Shown: one piece after another, positions 55,946 through 62,990 of the stretch
How positions within the stretch are numbered: the stretch's first letter is position 1
Layout of the letters: each line of letters starts with the position of its first letter
Assembly (NCBI RefSeq): GCF_014194975.1
Contig: NZ_JACIAY010000013.1
Location: 36,917 to 100,916, forward strand
Length of the DNA stretch: 64,000 bases
Reading direction: 5' to 3'
Source: Sphingomonas sp. BK580
Lineage (GTDB): Bacteria; Pseudomonadota; Alphaproteobacteria; Sphingomonadales; Sphingomonadaceae
Notes under the pieces: generated by a model
Database searches by the model: none
What the model was told of the DNA's origin: nothing
Seen by the model: only the letters and a program-made list of their open reading frames with translations
Made by a program: the position numbers and the translations under genes

Positions 55946-57376
55946 TCACGTTTCCGTCGGGTCCGGGGGCGCGTGCAGGCGGAGCACGGTGAAGACCTGG
56001 CCAACGTCGTAGCGAAGGGAGACCTGTCGCACCACACGGGCCGCCTCGGCGCACTCGTCGTCGTCGAACTGACGCAGTCCCTCGAGGAGCCAGGCGAGGC
56101 CCAGCGAATAGAACGGAAGCCCGCGACGGAACGCCCGCAGGAAGGCGGCGCGTGCCCTTCCGTCGATGTCGGAACCGCTGAACATGAGCCAGCGGCCGTG
56201 CAGGACGGCGCCATCCGGCAGCCAGGGATACCACCTGCTGAGATTCTCCAGCCATGGGTGCCAGGGATGCGGCACGGCGAGGTCGACCGATCCGAGAAGC
56301 GCATAGGCGGCGGCGGCCGCGGCGAGGGGATTGCGGCGCTTCGCGGCAAGCACGCCGACCAGCATGTTGCCTCCTTCGCCCCCGATGCCGGCCACCTTCC
56401 CCGCAAGCGCAAGCGAGCCGCTCTTCAGGTATGACAGCACGCCGAAGAAGTCCGGATCGCGAAGCGTGAGGCTGGATCGCGATCGTTCGGCGACCTCGTC
56501 CTTGTCGATTACGAGCTCCAGCAGAGCGCCGTCGACGAGGCCACCTCTGGGTACCCAGGGAAGGGGCAGGCTGACGAGCTCAACCGAGCGGTTCGTCACC
56601 ACCACGGCGAACCGGCGTTCGCCGTCCGAGACCTCGCCGAGCCGCCATACGTCATGACGGTCATCGGCGGGTCGAGGATCGAACGCGGCGCCTTCGTCGA
56701 TCTCCAATCCGGCGAGTTCCGGGATCGGCGTCTCAAGGCGAAGGCCGGCGACCAGCTCCCGCCAAGTCTCCATCGACCTCTCGAACCTCTCGGCGGCGCT
56801 CGCACCCTCAAGGTCCGGCTTGGAAACGCGGCGGAAGACGGTGACCTGCGTCCGGGTGCGGATCGCGTCGTAGACGCTGCCGCGGGCGTAGCTCTCCGTC
56901 ACGATGATCGGTGACGGGAGCGCTTTGCGCATCCTCTCGGTGGTTCTGGCGGGTACGGCCCGGCTTCCCGCCCGCGACGGGACGCCGGCGGTCGCAATCG
57001 GCACGCGACGGGCTTCGTAGACGTCGCGCTCCGGCAGCGAACCCTCGGCGACTTGCCAGGCGAGCCGTTCGTGCGGAGCATCCCCGAGCCGGAAGCTGAC
57101 GGGGATTTCGTCCTCATCCGCGATACGCACCTGCTCGTTGAGCAGCTCGCCGGACGGCAGCGCGAGCTCGACGCTCCACAGGCCGGCCTCGACCTCCGTC
57201 GCCGTCTTGCGGCCTAGGCCGACGACGAACTCGCGATGATCGCTCCCGCGCGGCGGAGAGGAGCCTCCTTCCGCGATCCGCGTCACTCGGGCGACGTATG
57301 CCGCCGCCATCGTGCTGTCGCCTTCCCGCGTCGCGCCCAGGGGCTGCTGCTGGATCTCGATCGTGAGCGTGGCCAT
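55946..57376 (-). CDS. Conserved-looking protein of unknown function in caspase operon
   Basis: The ATG at 57376 (476 residues) lies 5 bases after the protease stop. Residues 1-105 have the alternating pattern of a beta-sandwich (LTIEIQQQP, EFVVGLGRKT, GLWSVELALPSGELLNEQV). A mixed middle follows, then an all-helical C-terminal half (about 330-470) rich in Ala and Trp (HPWHPWLENLSRWYPWLPDG). No catalytic motif or TM helix is apparent. It could be a substrate, scaffold or regulator of the protease. No family recognised. Confidence 0.65.
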   Translation of the reverse strand: MATLTIEIQQQPLGATREGDSTMAAAYVARVTRIAEGGSSPPRGSDHREFVVGLGRKTATEVEAGLWSVELALPSGELLNEQVRIADEDEIPVSFRLGDAPHERLAWQVAEGSLPERDVYEARRVPIATAGVPSRAGSRAVPARTTERMRKALPSPIIVTESYARGSVYDAIRTRTQVTVFRRVSKPDLEGASAAERFERSMETWRELVAGLRLETPIPELAGLEIDEGAAFDPRPADDRHDVWRLGEVSDGERRFAVVVTNRSVELVSLPLPWVPRGGLVDGALLELVIDKDEVAERSRSSLTLRDPDFFGVLSYLKSGSLALAGKVAGIGGEGGNMLVGVLAAKRRNPLAAAAAAYALLGSVDLAVPHPWHPWLENLSRWYPWLPDGAVLHGRWLMFSGSDIDGRARAAFLRAFRRGLPFYSLGLAWLLEGLRQFDDDECAEAARVVRQVSLRYDVGQVFTVLRLHAPPDPTET

Positions 57377-57381
57377 TTCGC

Positions 57382-58563
57382 TCACTTGCCCTTCAGCGTC
57401 TTGCCGGGCGGCTGCAGGCTGTGGCGCTCGATCGCCACGTCGCCGTCCGCTCGGCTCAGCACCATCTCGGTCTCGCCGGCCGAGAGCCATGTCTCGAACA
57501 CGTCGGGCCGCCAGTCGCACGGCCGTGGAAGCGGCGGCACGGTCGCGGGATAGGCCGAGACGTCGGCTCCGGCCTGACGGAAGAGGATGGAGCTAATGGC
57601 GGACGGCGGCCGTGGTCCCGCATGCTCGGCGAACCCGACAAGGAACGGCAGTTCGGGATCGCCTTGGATGCGGTGCAGCTCGAATTGAACCTGGGAGCCG
57701 CTCTGTGGCGACTGCACCTTACGGCCCGGAGCGGGAAAGTTGAGCATGAGGTGCGCCAGAGCCTCGAACAGGCGTGCGGTCTTCACCCGCCAGTCGCCGT
57801 CGTCGTTGGAGGCCGCCACGCCGGCGAGGGCCTTTAGTAGCGCCTGCGTGAAGAAGCTCGGTCGCCCCTTCCTGCCGTGGGCCCTCGTGCCGCCGAGCGT
57901 CGAGTAGTAGACGCACTGCGCCACTCCCGGTGTCACGGCTCCCAGCTTCTGCACGAGCGTGTTGCCTTGATAGTTGTTCATCTCGATTAGTGAGCCGGTG
58001 GCAGTGCGGCATGCGTCGATGAAGTAGCATTGATCGGTCGATCCGCAGTCGATCATGCCGGCGAGGAAGCGCGGCAGGTCGATCAATCCTAGCATCGGCA
58101 GGCCAGCGTTTCCGCCGAAGTCGGACGCGACGAGCGCGAAGTCTGTTCCCTTGGAGAACCCGTGTCCGCAGAAGTAGAAGATGAGCAGGCTGCCGGGTTC
58201 CGCGTCGCCCCGCGCCTTCCATCTAAGGGCGGCGTCCGAAATGGCCTGGACCGCGGCGGGCCCGGCCACGGCGTCCGGAGCCTTTCGTCCGCCCCGCGCG
58301 GGTGGACTGTATGCGAGGTTCGGCTCGGACAGGAGCAGCTCCACGGTGGCGAGCGGCCGGACCGGACTCGACAGATGGCTGATGACCCAATCCGCGAACG
58401 CGCGCGCGGACGCGGGCGGCGAAGACAGCTGCTTCATGCCGTCGTCGAAGCGGGCCTTCACCTCGGACGCGCCCCCGGGGAGGTGAGGGTAGTCGCCGAC
58501 CCCGACGATGAGGACGTGCGTGGCTGGACCCGCGACGGACTTGTCCTCGAACACGATCGACAA
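57382..58563 (-). CDS. Caspase-like (C14-type) cysteine protease
   Basis: A 393-residue protein with the caspase/metacaspase core. ATHVLIVGVGDYPHLPG forms the first strand, the catalytic H134 lies in FYFCGHGFSKG, and the catalytic C185 lies in YFIDACRTATG. Both residues of the dyad are present, so it should be active. No N-terminal death-fold domain is fused; about 130 C-terminal residues follow the core. The start is a TTG preceded by GGGGAG at 6 bases. It heads an operon with an unknown protein and an MBL hydrolase and is divergent from a papain-like protease. Confidence 0.88.
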   Translation of the reverse strand: MSIVFEDKSVAGPATHVLIVGVGDYPHLPGGASEVKARFDDGMKQLSSPPASARAFADWVISHLSSPVRPLATVELLLSEPNLAYSPPARGGRKAPDAVAGPAAVQAISDAALRWKARGDAEPGSLLIFYFCGHGFSKGTDFALVASDFGGNAGLPMLGLIDLPRFLAGMIDCGSTDQCYFIDACRTATGSLIEMNNYQGNTLVQKLGAVTPGVAQCVYYSTLGGTRAHGRKGRPSFFTQALLKALAGVAASNDDGDWRVKTARLFEALAHLMLNFPAPGRKVQSPQSGSQVQFELHRIQGDPELPFLVGFAEHAGPRPPSAISSILFRQAGADVSAYPATVPPLPRPCDWRPDVFETWLSAGETEMVLSRADGDVAIERHSLQPPGKTLKGK

Positions 58564-58978
58564 TTCCGCTCCCCGCTACGCAACCATTGCCATCCAAGGC
58601 CCGCCGACCCATCTCTGTGGCGGACGCATGGCGAACGTTATTCAGTTTTTGTTTTGGCACCAAGAGCAGCTCGCGCCATTTCGGTTCAGGTCGGCGGCCT
58701 CGTCCACGAGAGCGGACATTGACGGCGCGAGGGCGGGGTCGCTAGGGATGGCCATCCCGCACCCGGTGGAGGCGGGACGGACCGTCGGCCATCCAAGGGA
58801 TGGTCACGAGCCACGCCCGGGTCGGCGTTTTCGGGCTCGAGCGGTGGAACCGGCGGTGCCCACGGTTTTTTAGGACGTTCGCGACAAAGTACCGGTGGAC
58901 CGGGACTCGTCATAAAGGCATCATCCCCCCGCGCAACGCCGAACGCGGGGACGACGGACGGGGCGGCAGGAGCTGACA
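58564..58978. promoter_or_regulatory. Divergent island B control region with palindromes and repeated half-sites
   Basis: A 415-bp divergent region. Seen are the perfect 14-bp palindrome GGGATGGCCATCCC at 58745-58758, the inverted repeat CCATCC-AAG-GGATGG at 58789-58803, and two identical direct copies of GCCATCCAAGG at 58589-58599 and 58788-58798. All share the CCATCC half-site, so they look like binding sites of one regulator controlling both directions. No regulator gene lies next to them. An open frame from 58628 is rejected as a gene. Confidence 0.5.
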
Positions 58979-59152
58979 TTGGGCAAGAAGCGCAGCCAGG
59001 AAGACATCGAGACCGAGTTTCGGCTCTGGCTCGAAGACGGCGGGGTCGTCGAGATCCAGTCGAGGATGGCGCGCGCCCAGAGGACCAGCGACGAGTTCGC
59101 GCGATCCACGCGCGTCCGCACCGAAACCCTGTACGAGCCAGTCGCCTTCTGA
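58979..59152 (+). CDS. 57-residue protein preceding the papain-like protease
   Basis: It starts at a TTG with AGGAG 6 bases upstream (58968-58972) and ends at the TGA at 59150-59152, 31 bases before the next gene. The product is highly charged and mostly helical (KKRSQEDIETEFRLWLEDGG, then a Arg-rich segment). The same TTG usage is seen in the divergent protease gene. It could be a propeptide-like inhibitor, an adaptor or a substrate. Support is the strong ribosome site and its position; no homologue is recognised. Confidence 0.5.
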   Translation: MGKKRSQEDIETEFRLWLEDGGVVEIQSRMARAQRTSDEFARSTRVRTETLYEPVAF

Positions 59153-59183
59153 CGGAACGCCCCTCCAGGGGAAATGCGGAAGC

Positions 59184-60860
59184 GTGGCACTTCCATTTGA
59201 CGTAGAGGCGTTTTCGGAGAAGGCGCTGCACAAGGCGCTTGTGGCGCACAGCCACGGGCAGAACGCGGCCGTGGCGAAGAAGCCGCAGGTGCGCTTCCTC
59301 TTCGGCTACCTCAAGGAGCTCGGATGCCGCACGATGATCGTGGAGCGCGGCTACACCGACCGCAACTTCCTCGAGGACTACGCGGCCTACTACGTGCGCT
59401 GCTTCGAGCAATACAGCCGAGTATGCACGCGCCTGCATTTCGTTGCGCGCGAGATTGACGAGAAGGCGGTCAGCGCGGCGATCGTCGCCGACGACGCTGC
59501 GGCCCTGCAGGAGCACTATCTCGGCTTTCTGGTCATCAAGCCGCTTCCCTTGACCGTGATCGGTCGAACCTGCCTGCTGCCCTATCCAGCGACGGAGAGC
59601 CGACCACGGGTCTTCCCGACGGTGCAGCCGCAGGCGGTCGACCTCTACGGTCTGAAGCTCCAGGTGGAGACGCTGCCGTTCCAGGAACAGGACCGGGAGG
59701 TCGCGGCCTGCGCGTCGAGCGCGCTGTGGACCATGCTCCACAGCACGTCGCGGCTCTTCCAGCACGCGATGCCCTCGCCCGTCGAGATCACGAAGGCGGC
59801 GACGGCTCATGCCCGGGTCGACGGGCGGACGTTCCCGAACGGCGGCGGCTTGAACGCTCTGCAGATCGCCGATGCCATCCGGAGCGTCGGGCTCGAGCCA
59901 TTCGGGATCGGGGTCACTTCGATACGGCGGCTCGCCATCCAGCAGGACGACTACGCGGAAGCCGTCGATCCTTCCCCCGAAGGCGCTGCCGGGCCCGCCG
60001 GAGCCGAGGCGCCGGTCGATAGGGACGGGGAGCACCGGGATCGGCAGGAGAGCCAGGCGGAGCGGGCCGCGCAGATGCAGCTCGAGCTGAAGATCGCGGT
60101 CCTCGCCTATATGCGCTCCGGCATCGCCTGCGCTCTGCTCGCACGCACCACCGACCAGGTCGGCGGCGAGCTGATGACGCGCGGCAACCACGCCGTCGCC
60201 ATAACCGGCTTCTCGCTCGCAGATCACCCGGCGCAGGGCTACGGTACCTCCGGCACGCGTTTCGCGGCTGCAAGGCTGGATCGTCTCTATGTCCACGACG
60301 ACCAGACGGGGCCGTTCACCCGCTTCATGTTCGAGGACGGCAACATGCTGGCGGCGGAGGACTTCTCCGCACCGGACGTCGATCGCCGTCTGGCCGAACC
60401 GGTTAACCTCGTCGTACCGCTCTACCACAAGATCCGCATCCCGCTGCGACAAGTGGTGGGGCTGACTGTTGCGCTCGACGGGGCGCTTGCGGCGATCGCC
60501 CGCGTCGTCGGCCTGAAAGACCCGCTCGAGTGGGACATCCAGCTCATCGGCCTGGAGGCGTTCCGCGACGCCGTGTCGGCGGGAGGCCTGCCGTCGGCCG
60601 CCAAGCTCGATCTGCTGACCGCATCGCTGCCGCGCTTCTTGTGGCGCGTGACGGCCGCGTTGCCGTCCAAGCCGGTCTTCGAGCTCCTGCTGGACGCCAC
60701 AGACCTCCTGCAGGGGAACCTCGTCCGGCGCTTGGTAACGCATGATCCGAAGCTCTGCAACCGGATCAGCTACTGCCTCTCCCTTTCGCAGGATGTCCTT
60801 CCGGACACGCTTCGTCCGACGGTTCGCGCGTTCGAGGAGGCCAGGACCGCGAAGAGCTGA
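59184..60860 (+). CDS. Papain-like cysteine protease domain protein of island B
   Basis: A 558-residue protein that starts at a GTG. The papain-type set is visible in order: Q168 and C176 in QEQDREVAACASSALW, H336 in GNHAVAIT, and D372 or D373 in YVHDDQTGPF. A C39-like peptidase fold is likely. The segment 255-300 is a Pro/Glu/Arg-rich insert between Cys and His. Residues 1-150 and 400-558 match no family I know and may recognise the target. No signal peptide, so it acts in the cytoplasm. It is paired with the small TTG-start gene and divergent from the caspase operon. Confidence 0.75.
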   Translation: MALPFDVEAFSEKALHKALVAHSHGQNAAVAKKPQVRFLFGYLKELGCRTMIVERGYTDRNFLEDYAAYYVRCFEQYSRVCTRLHFVAREIDEKAVSAAIVADDAAALQEHYLGFLVIKPLPLTVIGRTCLLPYPATESRPRVFPTVQPQAVDLYGLKLQVETLPFQEQDREVAACASSALWTMLHSTSRLFQHAMPSPVEITKAATAHARVDGRTFPNGGGLNALQIADAIRSVGLEPFGIGVTSIRRLAIQQDDYAEAVDPSPEGAAGPAGAEAPVDRDGEHRDRQESQAERAAQMQLELKIAVLAYMRSGIACALLARTTDQVGGELMTRGNHAVAITGFSLADHPAQGYGTSGTRFAAARLDRLYVHDDQTGPFTRFMFEDGNMLAAEDFSAPDVDRRLAEPVNLVVPLYHKIRIPLRQVVGLTVALDGALAAIARVVGLKDPLEWDIQLIGLEAFRDAVSAGGLPSAAKLDLLTASLPRFLWRVTAALPSKPVFELLLDATDLLQGNLVRRLVTHDPKLCNRISYCLSLSQDVLPDTLRPTVRAFEEARTAKS

Positions 60861-61469
60861 GGAAGGCGGTGATGAGCCGCCAATCTGCAGACCCTGCTGA
60901 GCCGAAGTAACGAGCGGCGGAGCGCCAGGGGCCGGACGGCACGATGCGTCGAGCGCCGCCGGGCCTGAGCGACCGCCAGATGCTGCGCTCTACGCCACAA
61001 CGCTCGGATTTATGCTTTAAGTCGGCGAGGGCGAAGTGATCGCAGATCGTTCAACGTTGAGCGCTAGGGCAGGTCAATCCTCACCACGACAAGAAGGCAG
61101 TTGGAGTGAGATCGGTGGAAAAGGGCAAGGCATTGCGATGGCACTCGGTGCTCCAGCGCGTCGATAGGCCGCCATGGATGACCGTTCGAGAGGGCAGCTG
61201 CACCTCGGCGGGCAAAAGGGAGCCGCCCGATCGCTGTTTTACCCCTATGAGCCAACCATCGCGGCGGCGGTGGCCTCCTCTGAGGTCAGTCGTCCAGATG
61301 ACGGCTGCCGGCAGCGGCGGACGAGCCGGTTCGATGGCGCAATGAGTGAACGCACGAGAAAAGCGGATTACGGCTCGTCGCGGCCGAGCTTGCCTCAGCC
61401 GCGGTCGTTCGGCGCGCCGTCGGCTATCGCCCACTAGCCGACGTTCATTCAGCGCGGCATGATGCGGTG
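60861..61469. other. Intergenic stretch after the papain-like gene
   Basis: This 609-bp stretch has no recognised gene. The hairpin GGCGG-TGATGAG-CCGCC at 60865-60881 directly follows the protease stop and may help end transcription, though it has no T run. Open frames on both strands (such as 61081-61434 minus) lack any family signature. Confidence 0.4.
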
Positions 61470-61802
61470 ATGCGGCTTCCCCGTCGAGCCATTGAGATCA
61501 TGCTCACGCTCACCACACTGGTGACTACGGCATTGCTCGTGTGGCTCTACCCGCTTGCTACCCGCCCCCTCACGCATCCCGAGGACGCTACCCTCGTGGA
61601 GAGGGCAAGGTCAGATGCCCGCAACATCTTCCACGATGCGGAGTGGCATCGGCGATCTACCTTCCCGATCGTCATGAGGCTGGCTGATCGGACTTGCGTG
61701 GAGCTTCGCGCTTGGGCGACGAGTGGAGCGGGAAGCTATCTCGTTTGCTACGACCAGCGGAGTGGTAAAAAGGTGGAGGAGCGATCCGAGCTCGGCTTCT
61801 GA
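61470..61802 (+). CDS. Small membrane-anchored protein, unknown
   Basis: The ATG at 61470 (with a GTG directly before it) gives 110 residues. It has a basic start, one hydrophobic helix (about 9-29, IMLTLTTLVTTALLVWLYPL) and an extracytoplasmic domain of about 80 residues with two Cys (CVEL and YLVCYD) that could form a disulfide. The look is that of a single-pass anchored periplasmic protein. No family recognised. Confidence 0.5.
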   Translation: MRLPRRAIEIMLTLTTLVTTALLVWLYPLATRPLTHPEDATLVERARSDARNIFHDAEWHRRSTFPIVMRLADRTCVELRAWATSGAGSYLVCYDQRSGKKVEERSELGF

Positions 61803-61854
61803 CCGTCTGCTGCACGACCATTCTCAGACATCATGGCTATTCTAGCGTCGGCGC

Positions 61855-62016
61855 ATGGACCCCCTTATTCCAGGATTGGCGGAGCACTTCATCGAATGGG
61901 TGGACGACCGCTTCGGGCGTGTCGCCGCCTGGCTTGCTGGTATGTTAGCCTTGCTTGCGCTTACGGCCGGCACGGTCGCGCTCGGCGTCGCAGCGGTCAG
62001 CTGGTTCGGCTTCTAG
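61855..62016 (+). CDS. 53-residue single-TM protein
   Basis: An ATG at 61855 opens a short frame ending at the TAG at 62014. The product has an acidic amphipathic N-terminus (LAEHFIEWVDDRF) and one TM helix (AAWLAGMLALLALTAGTVALG), ending in WFGF. No good ribosome site is seen. It may be a real small membrane protein or chance; the clean helix and C-terminal aromatic end support it weakly. Confidence 0.35.
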   Translation: MDPLIPGLAEHFIEWVDDRFGRVAAWLAGMLALLALTAGTVALGVAAVSWFGF

Positions 62017-62334
62017 CGTCCGCTTTCCTGCCAAACTCGGACACGAGCGCCATCTTCGCGGTCGGCCAGCGGGCGGCATTCGGTTCGCTAAGGGTATGCC
62101 TAAAGTGCATCGGCCGTAGCGCGCGTAGCGTAGTTGGAAGAGCATAGGGGTGCCTTGCTCGAATCCGACCGTTTCGTTTGCCCCGATCTCTCGCTGTTAC
62201 ATGTAATGCGGATGGAGAAGCTCACAGCCATAGCCGCTCCACCACAATCCTTCTAAGCGGTTGATGAGCCACGTCTCAGAAGTGAACCGCCTCAAAAAGA
62301 CAACCAGTTCATCGGAGGCGGCAGTTTGCATCCC
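62017..62334. other. Intergenic stretch with tRNA-like fragment
   Basis: This 318-bp stretch holds no gene I can support. At 62128-62170 a D-arm-like GTAGTTGGAAGAGCA and a T-loop-like CTCGAATCC occur close together, without acceptor or anticodon stems. Confidence 0.3.
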
Positions 62335-62715
62335 CTATGGATTGAAATTTAGCTCAACTCCGCGACCCTCTGGATCGCGTAAGAATACCTGCGCCACACC
62401 AACAGCATTGGTGCCAACCAAGTCAAAGCTTACATGGCTACTATTTAGGTGTTCGACCGCCTCATCCAACCCGGTGCACTGGAAAGAAACGTGACTGATT
62501 GAGTGCGCAATCGAGGTTTCGGCGGAAACTAGATCATTATCGGCCTCGATGTGCAACACATCCTTACCACCCGCATACAACCATCTCCCCTCAACGTTCG
62601 AGTCTGGTCGTGAGCCATTCTCAAGGCCCACGATGCCGATGTAGAAATCGGCAATCTTGTCTAGGTCACTGCTAGGTACGCGGATGGTGTAATAACCGAT
62701 ACCCTGATTACGCAC
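62335..62715 (-). CDS. VOC-family (glyoxalase-like) protein
   Basis: A 126-residue single-domain protein with the paired beta-alpha-beta-beta-beta modules of the vicinal oxygen chelate family. The first module is GYYTIRVPSSDLDKIADFYIGIVGL and the second ends FLRDPEGRGVELNFNP, where E is the usual metal ligand. Members include lyases, dioxygenases and fosfomycin- or bleomycin-resistance proteins. Its base composition is clearly richer in A and T than its neighbours, suggesting recent transfer. Function unknown. Confidence 0.8.
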   Translation of the reverse strand: MRNQGIGYYTIRVPSSDLDKIADFYIGIVGLENGSRPDSNVEGRWLYAGGKDVLHIEADNDLVSAETSIAHSISHVSFQCTGLDEAVEHLNSSHVSFDLVGTNAVGVAQVFLRDPEGRGVELNFNP

Positions 62716-62990
62716 TTCGCGGACCCCTCATACCGTTGCTAGCACATCATACTGGGTAAAGGCACGGCGGCAACCCGGCGAGTTGCGGAATCACGTCGCA
62801 TGCGACGCTGCGCAGGCTGTGCGTGATCCCAGTTCACGAGCCATGGCGAACTTCAAATGCGTGTCGAGGCGCGCTCGCCAGCCTGAAGAGGGCGAAACTA
62901 ATGATGCAGACAATCTGCGCTGACAGGCGAATTAACCAGTTATTAAGGGTTATCGGTAAGTAGCTGCACGACCTTTAGGAGGGGTGAATT

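Noticed and set aside
58628..58873. 82-codon plus-strand frame beginning MANVIQFLFWHQEQ in the island B intergenic region
   Set aside because: It has no ribosome binding site, its later part is low-complexity Arg/Pro, and it covers the palindromes. A regulatory role of the region explains it better.
58686..60743. 685-codon minus-strand open frame opposite the papain-like gene
   Set aside because: No domain or start context is seen. The plus strand shows the Cys-His-Asp set and a coherent operon.
62128..62180. tRNA-like fragment (D-arm-like and T-loop-like sequences close together)
   Set aside because: There is no acceptor stem, the anticodon arm is missing and the T stem does not pair. At most it is a remnant.
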